From Methylobacterium sp. B4 (lineage in GTDB: Bacteria; Pseudomonadota; Alphaproteobacteria; Rhizobiales; Beijerinckiaceae), in NCBI RefSeq assembly GCF_003201865.1, contig NZ_QJJJ01000001.1, forward strand, positions 434,001-498,000: a DNA stretch of 64,000 bases, read 5' to 3'. Shown here in pieces: positions 16,242-28,263 of the stretch (within the stretch, counting starts at the first letter, position 1; each line of letters starts with the position of its first letter). Position numbers and translations under genes: made by a program. The notes beneath the pieces were generated by a model. The model searched no databases and was not told where the DNA came from. It was given only the letters and a program-made list of their open reading frames with translations.

Positions 16242-18214
16242 GCCTCGTCTCCGGCCGGTTCGAACCCGAGCTCGGTGAGCGCGGCGTCGGTCTCCGGCCG
16301 TCCGAGCAGGGAGAGGAAGGCGGCGAGTGCCGGCTTCATGCGGTCCTCCACGCGATAGGCGAAATCGTAGTGCTCCTGGGCGAGCGGCAGAAAGCCGAGG
16401 GCGTAGGCGCGAGCCACGCTCTCGATCGCCACGCCCCAATCGGCCCGACCCTGCGCCACTGCCGCCGCGACCGCGTTGTGCGAGCGGGGCTGGTTCCAGA
16501 ATCCGGGCGGGCGGCCGGTGCCGATGAGGCCGTCCACGAGAAGCCGCGTGCCCGAGCCGGCGTTGCGGTTGACCATGACCGAATCCGGGTCGGCCAGGGC
16601 GGCGGCGACCGCCGCCTCCGCCGTCCTTCCTTCGAAGCGCGGATCGCCGGCGCGGAACACCACGCCCTGCAACCGGCGCCAGCCTGGGCCGAGCGCCATG
16701 CCTTCTTCGAGGAAGGGTGTGTTGTAGCCGCCGGTTTCGGGGTCGAGCAGGTGCATCGCGGCCAGATCGCACTCGCCCCGCCGCAGCGCCACGAGCCCGC
16801 CGGCCGAGCCGACCCAGACCGTGCGCGCGCGGAAGCCGCGCTCGGCCAGGAGCCCGACCACCCGGTCGAGCCCGACGCAATGGCTACCGATGATGGTCAG
16901 GTCCGGCGGCCTCACCCCGGCGCCGAGGCGCACCACCGAGACGGTCTCGCCCGCCTCCAGGCCGGCGCGGGCGGCGGGCACCGCGAAGAAGCCGTCGGCC
17001 TGGGAAAACGCGGTGACCGAGCCCGAGCCCTTCGGCAGCGGCAGGGCGACGAGCCCGTCCGGGCCGCGGGCGAGCGAGGCCATGACGAACTCGGTGCGGC
17101 CGAGTTCGGAGGTCAGGCGCTGCGGCAGGCGGGCGGTCACCGCCTCCTCTTCCCGCGGGGGCAGGCCGGCCAGCGCGCGCACCAGCGGCACCACGAAGTC
17201 GTGGAAGGTGAACATCGCCGAGGTGGGAAAGCCCGGTAGCACCACGACGGCCTTGCCCTCGGCGACCGCGAGGCAGAGCGGCTTCCCGGGCTTGAGCGCC
17301 ACGCCGTGGACGAGGATGCCGGGCTCCCCCAGCCGCGACAGGATGCGGTGCGAGACGTCGCCCGCCCCCTTCGAAGTCCCGCCGGAGAGCACGACGAGGT
17401 CACTGCGTGAGAGCGCGTCGCGCAGGGCGCCTTCGAGGGCGGCCTCGTCGTCGCGCACGATGCCGAGCGGCAGCGGATCGCCGCCGTTCTCGGCGACGGA
17501 GGCGGCGACGATGGCGCCGTTGGAATCGTAGATCGCGCCGGGGCGCAGCGCCTCGCCCGGCGCCACCAGCTCGTCGCCCGTGGAGAGCACGGCGACCCTG
17601 GGCCGGCGCAGAACCTCGATGTCGGCGAGCCCGCAGGCGGCCAGCATCCCGATCTCGCGGGCGGTCACGACCGTGCCCCGGCGCAGGACGGTCTCGCCGG
17701 AGGCCATATCGGCCCCGGCATAGCCCACGAACTGGCCCGGGCGGACCGGGGCGCTTACTTCGATGGCGAGGCCTTCTTCGAAAAACTCGGTCTGCTCGAC
17801 CATGATCACCGCGTCCGCCCCGCGCGGCATCACTCCGCCCGTGGCGATCGGAGTGGCGGTGCCGCCCGCCAGCGCCAGCGTGGGCGCGACGCCGCAGGCC
17901 AGGATCTCGCGGTTGAGGGCGAGCGTGCGGGGCCGGTCGGCATTGGCGCCCTCGGTGTCGGCGGCGCGCAGGGCGAAGCCGTCCACGAGCGCGCGGTCGA
18001 AGGGCGGCACGTCGATGGGCGAGGCGATGTCGCGGGCGAGCACCCGGCCGAGGGACTGGGCCAGCGGCACGGTCTCGGGCGGCAGGGCGGCGTGGGGCAC
18101 GGCCGCGCGGAAGGCGGCCTGCGCCTCCTCACGGCTCACCACCGTGAGGAACTGCTCCTGCCGTGCGGCGGCGGCGAGCCGCCGGGCGAACTCCGTCTCG
18201 CGATTTCCGCTCAC
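16238..18214 (-). CDS. moeA: MoeA fused to a PBP-like ligand-binding domain
   Basis: A 658-residue two-domain protein. Residues 1-415 are a complete MoeA: PPFDRALVDGFA (70-81), GADAVIMVEQTE, LSTGDELV, YDSNG, SGGTSKGAGD, LKPGKPL and LPGFPTSAM. Residues about 430-645 form a periplasmic-binding-protein-like domain without signal peptide (AAMHLLDPETGGYNTPF, VNRNAGSGTRLLVDGL, SHNAVAAAVAQGRADWGVA). Similar fusions are known in bacteria and archaea, with the C-terminal part thought to bind oxyanion or cofactor. The domain matches that of the ModE-like regulator beside tupBCA. Its ends overlap both neighbours by four bases, so expression is coupled. Confidence 0.9.
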   Translation of the reverse strand: MSGNRETEFARRLAAAARQEQFLTVVSREEAQAAFRAAVPHAALPPETVPLAQSLGRVLARDIASPIDVPPFDRALVDGFALRAADTEGANADRPRTLALNREILACGVAPTLALAGGTATPIATGGVMPRGADAVIMVEQTEFFEEGLAIEVSAPVRPGQFVGYAGADMASGETVLRRGTVVTAREIGMLAACGLADIEVLRRPRVAVLSTGDELVAPGEALRPGAIYDSNGAIVAASVAENGGDPLPLGIVRDDEAALEGALRDALSRSDLVVLSGGTSKGAGDVSHRILSRLGEPGILVHGVALKPGKPLCLAVAEGKAVVVLPGFPTSAMFTFHDFVVPLVRALAGLPPREEEAVTARLPQRLTSELGRTEFVMASLARGPDGLVALPLPKGSGSVTAFSQADGFFAVPAARAGLEAGETVSVVRLGAGVRPPDLTIIGSHCVGLDRVVGLLAERGFRARTVWVGSAGGLVALRRGECDLAAMHLLDPETGGYNTPFLEEGMALGPGWRRLQGVVFRAGDPRFEGRTAEAAVAAALADPDSVMVNRNAGSGTRLLVDGLIGTGRPPGFWNQPRSHNAVAAAVAQGRADWGVAIESVARAYALGFLPLAQEHYDFAYRVEDRMKPALAAFLSLLGRPETDAALTELGFEPAGDEA

Positions 18215-19305
18215 AGCGGCAGCACCTCGATCTCCGTGCCCTCCGGATACCCTTCCCGCTCCGGCGGCACCAGCACGGCGCCCTCCGTACCGACGAGGCG
18301 CCGCAGCGGCAGATCCGCCCCGCCCAGCGGCTCGACCCCATGCGCCCGGCGGCGCAAGTAGACGATCTCGGACAGGCCGATCCCTGAGGAAATCTTACGC
18401 AGGAGCGGCGCGCGCTGAATCGGAGGCGGGAGCGCGCCCGCCAGGGCCGCGATCAGCGGCCGGCCCAGTGCCAGATAGACCGCCAGCGCCGCGTCCGGCC
18501 GCCCCGGCAGAAGCAGGACCGGGCGCCCGTCCGCCGCGCCGATTGCCGCCGTCTCGCCGGGCCGTAGCGCCAGGCCGTGGGCATGGATGCGGCCGGCCCG
18601 GGCGAGCCCCTCCGCGCTGCGGTCGCTGCGCCCGTATCCGGTGCCGCCGAGCACGAGCACGGCGTCGGCGCTCCCGGCCCGGATCGCCGCCGCGATGGCA
18701 TCCGGTTCGTCCGGCGCGGCGACCGTCTCCGTCTCGGCACCGGCTTCCCCGATGAGAGCCGCGAGCATCGGCGACAGGGCATCCCGCTCCGGCGCTCCCG
18801 TCACCACGAGGCGCAGGCGCGGCCGGCGGATCTCGATGGCGTCGATTCCCGCGCCGGCGAGCGCGAGCAGGTGCAGGGGCCCGATCCGCTCGCCGGCTTC
18901 CAAGATGGCGTCGCCCCGCGAGAAATCCTCGCCACGGCCCCGGATGCCGTCACCCGCGCCGGCCTCGGCCACGGCGCTGCGGCCTTCCAGCCCTTCGGCG
19001 GGCAACAGCGCGTCCGCAGTCTCGGGCAGAGGCGCGCCCGCCTCGATCCAGGAAGGGCTCCGAGGCAACAGCACCGGCGCGTAGGACGAGGCGCCGGCAA
19101 TCGCCGCGGCTTCCACGGCGAAGCCGTCGCGCAGGGCGGTCGCAGCCGACGGGCGATCTTCGGGAGTGAGGATCGTCACGGCGGCGATCCGGCCGGCTGC
19201 GGCGGCGAGCGCGATCGTCTCCGGCGCCACCGGCCGGGCGAGGCCGCGCAGTATGTCCAGCGCATCCGAAAGAGGCGTCAGCGCCGCCGACGGCGTGCGC
19301 ATCAT
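18211..19305 (-). CDS. Divergent MoeA-like protein lacking canonical active-site motifs
   Basis: A 364-residue protein with the MoeA fold order but altered motifs. The usual PPFD-S-DGYA is RPSAATALRDGFA, TGDEL is TGAPERDAL, GGxSxG is GGTGYGRSD, KPGKP is RPGET and LPGNPV is LPGRPDAA. The LPG and GG positions are kept, so the fold is probably retained while molybdate insertion is doubtful. It is the first gene of the operon, overlaps the MoeA-PBP gene by ATGA, and starts at one of two adjacent ATGs (19305 or 19302). It could be a scaffold, a regulatory subunit or an enzyme for another step. Function is inferred only from context. Confidence 0.7.
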   Translation of the reverse strand: MMRTPSAALTPLSDALDILRGLARPVAPETIALAAAAGRIAAVTILTPEDRPSAATALRDGFAVEAAAIAGASSYAPVLLPRSPSWIEAGAPLPETADALLPAEGLEGRSAVAEAGAGDGIRGRGEDFSRGDAILEAGERIGPLHLLALAGAGIDAIEIRRPRLRLVVTGAPERDALSPMLAALIGEAGAETETVAAPDEPDAIAAAIRAGSADAVLVLGGTGYGRSDRSAEGLARAGRIHAHGLALRPGETAAIGAADGRPVLLLPGRPDAALAVYLALGRPLIAALAGALPPPIQRAPLLRKISSGIGLSEIVYLRRRAHGVEPLGGADLPLRRLVGTEGAVLVPPEREGYPEGTEIEVLPL

Positions 19306-19536
19306 CGGCGATCCCGCGCGCCTGGGAGGGTGGGGCGCGGCGCGAGGACGGACCGTGAGGCGCCTTGCTGTCTCATCGGATCGAGCGATGCGCCATCGCC
19401 GGGCGCGGATCAAGCGCCCGCGCGCGCCTCGCCCGTGCATGACACGGGCCTGAGACACAAACCCTCACCCGTCCGCGGGGACAGCGGCGCGAGCGCTCGC
19501 GTATGGTCCGCCGCCGTGAATGGGAGACACGCCGCC

Positions 19537-20853
19537 ATGCCGATGCGCGGTCCGCGAATCGTGAGCCTGATCGCCGCCCTGCTGCTCGCCGCGCCCGCGA
19601 CGGCGCAGATGCGCGGCCATGGCGGACCGGTCCGGGCGCTCGCCGTGACCGGGGACGGGCAGCTCGCGATTTCCGGCGGCTTCGACCAGGCGGCGATCGT
19701 CTGGGGCCTCGAGACAGGCACGGCGCTCAGCGTCCTGCGCTTTCACGACGGGGCGGTGAACGCCGTGGCCGCGCTGCCCGACGGGCGCTTCGCCACGGCG
19801 TCCGAGGACGGGCGCATCGCCCTGTGGCGGCTCGGCGGCTTCGAACCCGAGCGGGTTCTCGAAGGGCATACGGGGCCGGTCGCCGGGCTCGCGCCGGCTC
19901 CGGACGGCGCGACCCTGGCCTCCGCCGCATGGGACGGCACCGCGCGGATCTGGCCGCTGGCGGGTGGGCCGGCGCGGGTTCTCGAAGGGCACAAGGGCAA
20001 CGTCAACGCGGTCGCCTTCCTGCCCGACGGGCGCCCGGTCACCGCCGGGGCCGACGCGACCGTACGGATCTGGACGCTGCAGGGCGAGCTCGCTGCGAGC
20101 GTGACGCTGCCGAGCGCGCTCTCCGCGCTGGCGGTGACGGGCGACGCCGAGATCGCCGCCGCGGGTGCGGATGCCACGGTACGGTTCCTCGCCGCCGACG
20201 GGCGCCCGCGCGCGGAGCTCGAACTCGGTCCCGCCCCGGTCATCGCCCTGGCGTTCTCGCCGGACGGCAGCCGGATCGCCGCCGCGAGTGCGGGGGGCGC
20301 CGTCGCGGTGATCGATCGCAAAACTGCGAAGCTGCTGTTCACCCTGGTCGGGCCGGGCTTGCCGGTCTGGTCGGTGGCGTGGCGTCCGGACGGGAGCGAA
20401 CTCGTCACCGGCGGGGGCGACCGCCTCGTGCGGCGCTGGAACGGGGCCACGGGCGAGCCGATCGGTCCACTCGCGATGCCGAGACCGGCCGATGCGCTCG
20501 CTGCCTTCCACGGGGATCGCGGAGCGGAGGTGTTCCGCGCCTGCGTCGCCTGCCACAGCCTCACGCCGGACGACGTCCCCCGGGCCGGCCCGACGCTTGC
20601 CGGGATCTTCGGGCGGCGCATCGCCAGCGTGCCGGGCTACCGCTATTCCGATTCGCTGAAGGGCATGGACATCGTCTGGACCCCGGAGACGGTCTCCCGC
20701 CTCTTCGAGATCGGTCCCGCGCGCTACACCCCCGGCACGCGCATGCCCGAGCAGACCATCACCAGCGCCGACGATCGCGACGCGCTGATGCGCTTCCTCG
20801 TCAAGGCGACCGCGACGGCAGCGGGCGGCGCAGAGGCGGCCGGCGCGCATTGA
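19537..20853 (+). CDS. Periplasmic WD40-repeat / cytochrome c fusion protein
   Basis: A 438-residue exported protein. A Sec signal peptide (1-23) is followed by about seven WD40 repeats (for example GHGGPVRALAVTGDGQ, GHTGPVAGLAPAPDGATLAS, GHKGNVNAVAFLPDG, VWSVAWRPDG) forming a beta-propeller to about residue 325. A class I cytochrome c domain follows, with CVACH heme site at 336-340, GPTLAGIFGRR and the axial methionine M403 in TRMPEQT. It probably moves electrons in the periplasm with the propeller as docking or substrate platform. A GGGAGA site sets the start. Divergent from the MoeA operon with 231 bases between. Confidence 0.88.
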   Translation: MPMRGPRIVSLIAALLLAAPATAQMRGHGGPVRALAVTGDGQLAISGGFDQAAIVWGLETGTALSVLRFHDGAVNAVAALPDGRFATASEDGRIALWRLGGFEPERVLEGHTGPVAGLAPAPDGATLASAAWDGTARIWPLAGGPARVLEGHKGNVNAVAFLPDGRPVTAGADATVRIWTLQGELAASVTLPSALSALAVTGDAEIAAAGADATVRFLAADGRPRAELELGPAPVIALAFSPDGSRIAAASAGGAVAVIDRKTAKLLFTLVGPGLPVWSVAWRPDGSELVTGGGDRLVRRWNGATGEPIGPLAMPRPADALAAFHGDRGAEVFRACVACHSLTPDDVPRAGPTLAGIFGRRIASVPGYRYSDSLKGMDIVWTPETVSRLFEIGPARYTPGTRMPEQTITSADDRDALMRFLVKATATAAGGAEAAGAH

Positions 20854-20880
20854 GGCGCGCCCGGCCGGTGGTCGGGATCG

Positions 20881-21054
20881 TCAGCCGTGGCAGGAGCAGC
20901 CGGCGTGGTCGCAGCCGGCATGGTCCGGGTGACCCTCGGCGCACTCGTCGCAGCAGAAGGCCTTGTCGTCGCGGGTCACCGCCTTCGAGAGCGAGATCAC
21001 GCATACGCAGTCCGGGCAGGCGCACTTCACCATCTCGACATCGACGCTGGCCAT
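20881..21054 (-). CDS. Bacterial metallothionein
   Basis: A 57-residue cysteine-rich protein of the cyanobacterial/pseudomonad SmtA/BmtA type. It has ten cysteines: four in KCACPDCVC (11-18), three in FCCDEC (34-38) and three near the C-terminus, plus four histidines. The ACPxCxC, YC/FCCxxCAxGH order is the family signature for a four-metal Zn/Cd/Cu cluster. Starts nine bases after AAGG; upstream in-frame ATGs at 21063 and 21108 are less likely. It sequesters Zn, Cd or Cu in the cytosol. A metal-dependent repressor gene is not adjacent. The heavy-metal efflux locus lies 12 kb away. Confidence 0.82.
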   Translation of the reverse strand: MASVDVEMVKCACPDCVCVISLSKAVTRDDKAFCCDECAEGHPDHAGCDHAGCSCHG

Positions 21055-21248
21055 CGCGGTCATCCTTATCGGAGAACAATCATCCCGCGCCGAAGCAGGC
21101 CGGCGCACGAACCATCTTCCTCCGGCCCCGAACGGAGCGCAATCCTTGCGCGCAGTTCCGCAAGCGACGTGACCCGGATGCCTCGCTCGCGCGGCACTGT
21201 CCGACAGCGGTCATGCCGACAGGCGTTCCGACGCGGGGTGGGATGCGA

Positions 21249-24834
<3,586 letters not shown>

Positions 24835-24838
<4 letters not shown>

Positions 24839-25923
24839 GACGGCTTCCTCTGTGCCAGCCGCACGAGGTGGGGCGCCACCTGTTCGAGGGGCAGCACCCG
24901 CGCGGCGGCGTTGAGGCGCACCGCCGCCGCCGGCATGCCGTAGACCACGGCGCTGCTCTCGTGCTCGGCCACGGTGGCGCCGCCGGACTTGCGCATGTCG
25001 AGCAGCCCCTGCGCCCCGTCCTCGCCCATGCCCGTGAGCAGCACGCCGATGCCCTGCGGCCCGGCGTGACGGGCGACGGAGCGGAACAGAACGGTCGCCG
25101 CCGGACGCTGGCCGCCGACGGGCGCGCCGTCGCTGACGCGCAGGAGGCCGCCCGGCCCGAGTTCGAGATGCCGGTCGCCGGGTGCCACGTAGACGTGGCC
25201 GGCCAGCATGCTCTGACCGTCGCGTGCGACGCTCACCGAGAGCGGCACCACGCCGTCGAGCCAGCTGGCGAAACCGTCCATGAAGGCCGCCCCCATGTGC
25301 TGGACGAGGAGGACGGGCAGCGGGAACTCCGCCGTCAGCCCGCCGATCACCTTGGCGAGCGCGGGCGGTCCGCCGGTCGAGGCGGCCACCGCGAGCACGC
25401 TCGGCGCCGTGTCGGGTTCGGGAGATGCCAGGGGCTCGAAGGCGGGCGCGGCCCGGCGCGCACCCCATTCCGAGCCGATCGGCCGGCGGCGGATCACCGG
25501 CACCGCGGCCATGATGCGCAGCTGCGTGCAGATCTCGCCGGCCACAGCCTCGTAGCCGTCATTCGTCGTGGCGACCGGCTTCTCGACCACGGAGAGCGCG
25601 CCGGCTCGCAAGGCGTTCATCGAGATCTTGAGTGAGGAATCCTCGACCGAATCGGCGATTACCACGATCGGCGTCGGCCGGGTCGCCATGATCCGGCGGG
25701 TGGTCTCCAGCCCGTCGATGCCGGGCAGGCGGATATCCATGGAGATGACGTCGGGGCGCAGGGTCTCGATGGCGGCCAGCGCCGCCTCGCCGCTCTCCAA
25801 CGCGCCGGCCAGTTCCAGGCGGGGATCGCGGGCGATGATGTGGGTCAGGAGGATCCGCACCACGAGCGAATCCTCGACCACCAGCACGCGCACTCGCGGC
25901 GAAGGCTCCCTCCCCGCGCTCAC
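24835..25923 (-). CDS. cheB: Chemoreceptor glutamate methylesterase CheB
   Basis: A 362-residue two-domain CheB. The receiver domain has phospho-acceptor D63 (VISMDIRLPGIDG) and K115; the C-terminal methylesterase has the S182-H209-D302 triad (AASTGGPP, VQHMG, GMGEDGAQ). It demethylates or deamidates receptor glutamates and provides adaptation opposite CheR. Position after CheA-REC matches wspF in Wsp operons. It overlaps its neighbours on both sides by four bases. Confidence 0.95.
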
Positions 25924-28139
25924 AGCAACTGACCGATGGTGTCCAGGAGTTCGCGCTGATCGAACTTCTGCTTCGTCAGATAGGCATCAGCGCCGAGTTC
26001 GAGGCCGCGGGCCACGTCACTCTCGTCGCCCCGCGAGGTCATCAGCACGATGGGCAGGCGGGCGAAGTCCTCTTCCGCCCGCAGGGCTTCCACGAGGCCG
26101 AAGCCGGTCAGGCGCGGCATTTCCACGTCGGCCACCACAAGGTCCACCGGTTCGATACGCGCGCGCAGCCGGTCGAGCGCCTCCTGCCCGTCGACGCAGA
26201 CGATCACGCGGTAGCCCGCCGCTTCCAAGATGCTCTTCTCCAGCGTGCGGGTGGTGATCGAGTCGTCCACGACGAGAATCGTCGAACGTCGTTTTTCCGG
26301 CATCGTTCCGTTGCCCGACGCCGCAGCGGAGGGTGCGGAACGAACCGCCCGGGGTCCGGCCCGGCCGAGCCGGTCGATCAGCCCGTCGGGATCGAGAACG
26401 AGCGCGGGCGTGTCCGTGCCGAGGATCACCGTTCCCGTGACGAGGGCCGGGTCGGTGCCGACGGGTGGGGCCGGCAGGACGAGGAGCGTGCGGACCTCGT
26501 CCAGGCGATCGACCGCGAGCAGGAAGCGCCCCCGGGCGCCGCGCAGGCGCACGGCGGGAATCGTCGTCCGCTCGGCCTGGCCGCGACCGAGCCCGAGAAG
26601 GTCGCTGAGGTCGGCAACCGGCAGGGTCAGCGTCTGGCCGCCCTCCCCTGCGACCTGCGCCACCGGCCGGCCGGCCACGGTCGTGAGCGCAGCGGGATCG
26701 AGCCGCAGCAGCGCCTCGGCGGCACCGCTCGGCAGGGCGTAGCGGGTGCCGCCGGCCTCGACGATCAGCACCGGGCGCCGGGCAGCGGAGAGCGGCAGGG
26801 TGAGGATCAGCGAGGTGCCGTGCGGCTGCCGGCGGGCGAGCCGCACGGCTCCGTGCAGGGAGCGGGCGACCTCCGCCACCACCGACAGGCCTATGCCGCG
26901 TCCCGAGAGGGCATCGACCGTGCCGGCCGTCGAGAAGCCCGGCTCGAAAGGCAGCGCCAGCAGCGCCTCCGCGTCGAGACGCTCGCCCGGCTCGATCAGG
27001 CCGCGGACGCGCCCCGTCTCCTCGATCGCCGTGAGGTCGGGGCCGCGTCCGTCGTCGTGGATACCGAGAACGAGGCGTCCGCCCTGCGCCTCGACGGTGA
27101 GCTGGATCGCGAGCGCGGCAGGCTTGCCGGCCCGCTGGCGCGCCTCCGGACTCTCGGCACCGTGGCTCAGCGCGTTGCGCAGCGCGTGCAGCACCGGGTC
27201 CTTGAGCGATTGCAGCATCGCCCGGTCGACGGGCAGGTCGAGGCCGCGGGTGCCGACCTCGACCTCCCGGCCCTCGGCCCGGGCCATGTCGCGCACCGCG
27301 CGGGCAAGACCGCCGAACACGGTCTCGGCGGGGACCAGGGCGAGGCGCTCGGTCTCTTCCCGCAGGCGGCGCGCCGCGGTCTCGACACCGATCTGCGCCG
27401 CCTTGTGACCCTGCACGAGATCGGAAGCCTCGCGCGACAGGGCGGTAAGGCTGCTCTCGATCTCGGACAAGGCCCGGCGCAGGGCGACGGTCTCCGGCGC
27501 CGCCTCGCCGCCTCCGGCGCCGGCGGCCCGGCGCGCCGCTTCCATGCGACGGCGGATCTCGCCCGCATGGGTGGAGAGCCTTGCAACGCGTCCGGCCATC
27601 GCGGCCTGCCCCGGCAGCGCCGCCCAGAGGCCGTGGCTGGCCCGCGACAGCGCCTCGACCGCGGCCGCGGGCACCCGCAGGACAGCCTGGGACGGTTCGG
27701 CCGCCTCCCCGGCCGGAGCCGGTGCGGGAGGAGCCGGGGGTGCGGGTTCCGAGGGCGCGGCGGGCGCCGGTGCGGCGCCGGGATCGAGACAGGCGTTCAG
27801 CGCCGCCAGCGCATCGTCCAGCATGATGGCCCGACCCGTCGCGTTCGCGGCGACGTAGGCCTCGATCCGGTCGAGGGCGAGGTGGGTCGCGGCCCGCGCC
27901 TCCCGGTCCAGGGGAAGCTGGCCGGTGCTGATGCGCTCGAACAGGGTTTCGAGATGGTGCGAGACCGCCTCGACCGGCGGCAGGTCGACGGCGCGGGCAG
28001 CGCCCTTCAGGCTGTGGGCGCGGCGGAACACGTCCTGCCAATCGACCGGGCCTTCCGCCGCGAGCGCGGCGCGGATCGCGTCGAGATGCTCCCGGTGCTC
28101 AACCTCGAAGGCGGCGAGAAGTTGCTGGCGGATATCCAT
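25920..28139 (-). CDS. cheA: Chemotaxis histidine kinase CheA with C-terminal receiver (CheA-REC)
   Basis: A 739-residue CheA/WspE-type kinase. The HPt domain has H42 (RRAHSLKGAAR); a Pro/Ala-rich linker follows (about 120-150); the dimer/HATPase part contains ALRNALSHGAE, IHDDGRGPD and GRGIGLSVV; a CheW-like domain and a C-terminal receiver (VADVEMPRLTG) end the protein. A receiver fused to CheA and absence of a separate cheY are features of non-flagellar chemosensory systems. The start at 28139 (MDIRQQLL) was preferred to an upstream Pro-rich extension because it begins the HPt helix. Confidence 0.93.
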   Translation of the reverse strand: MDIRQQLLAAFEVEHREHLDAIRAALAAEGPVDWQDVFRRAHSLKGAARAVDLPPVEAVSHHLETLFERISTGQLPLDREARAATHLALDRIEAYVAANATGRAIMLDDALAALNACLDPGAAPAPAAPSEPAPPAPPAPAPAGEAAEPSQAVLRVPAAAVEALSRASHGLWAALPGQAAMAGRVARLSTHAGEIRRRMEAARRAAGAGGGEAAPETVALRRALSEIESSLTALSREASDLVQGHKAAQIGVETAARRLREETERLALVPAETVFGGLARAVRDMARAEGREVEVGTRGLDLPVDRAMLQSLKDPVLHALRNALSHGAESPEARQRAGKPAALAIQLTVEAQGGRLVLGIHDDGRGPDLTAIEETGRVRGLIEPGERLDAEALLALPFEPGFSTAGTVDALSGRGIGLSVVAEVARSLHGAVRLARRQPHGTSLILTLPLSAARRPVLIVEAGGTRYALPSGAAEALLRLDPAALTTVAGRPVAQVAGEGGQTLTLPVADLSDLLGLGRGQAERTTIPAVRLRGARGRFLLAVDRLDEVRTLLVLPAPPVGTDPALVTGTVILGTDTPALVLDPDGLIDRLGRAGPRAVRSAPSAAASGNGTMPEKRRSTILVVDDSITTRTLEKSILEAAGYRVIVCVDGQEALDRLRARIEPVDLVVADVEMPRLTGFGLVEALRAEEDFARLPIVLMTSRGDESDVARGLELGADAYLTKQKFDQRELLDTIGQLL

Positions 28140-28263
28140 GCCGCGACCCCCGCCCGTCAGGTCCGCGCGCGGCGGCGCCGGACCGGGCGCGGGCCCGACA
28201 GGCGGTTCGGGCGCGACTGTCCCACGCACACCGTTCCCACTGCGCTCGCCGCTCCTTCTCGTG

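Noticed and set aside
14427..16358. Long plus-strand open frame across moeA and mobB
   Set aside because: It lies antisense to two well-supported genes with intact motifs and encodes only low-complexity sequence.
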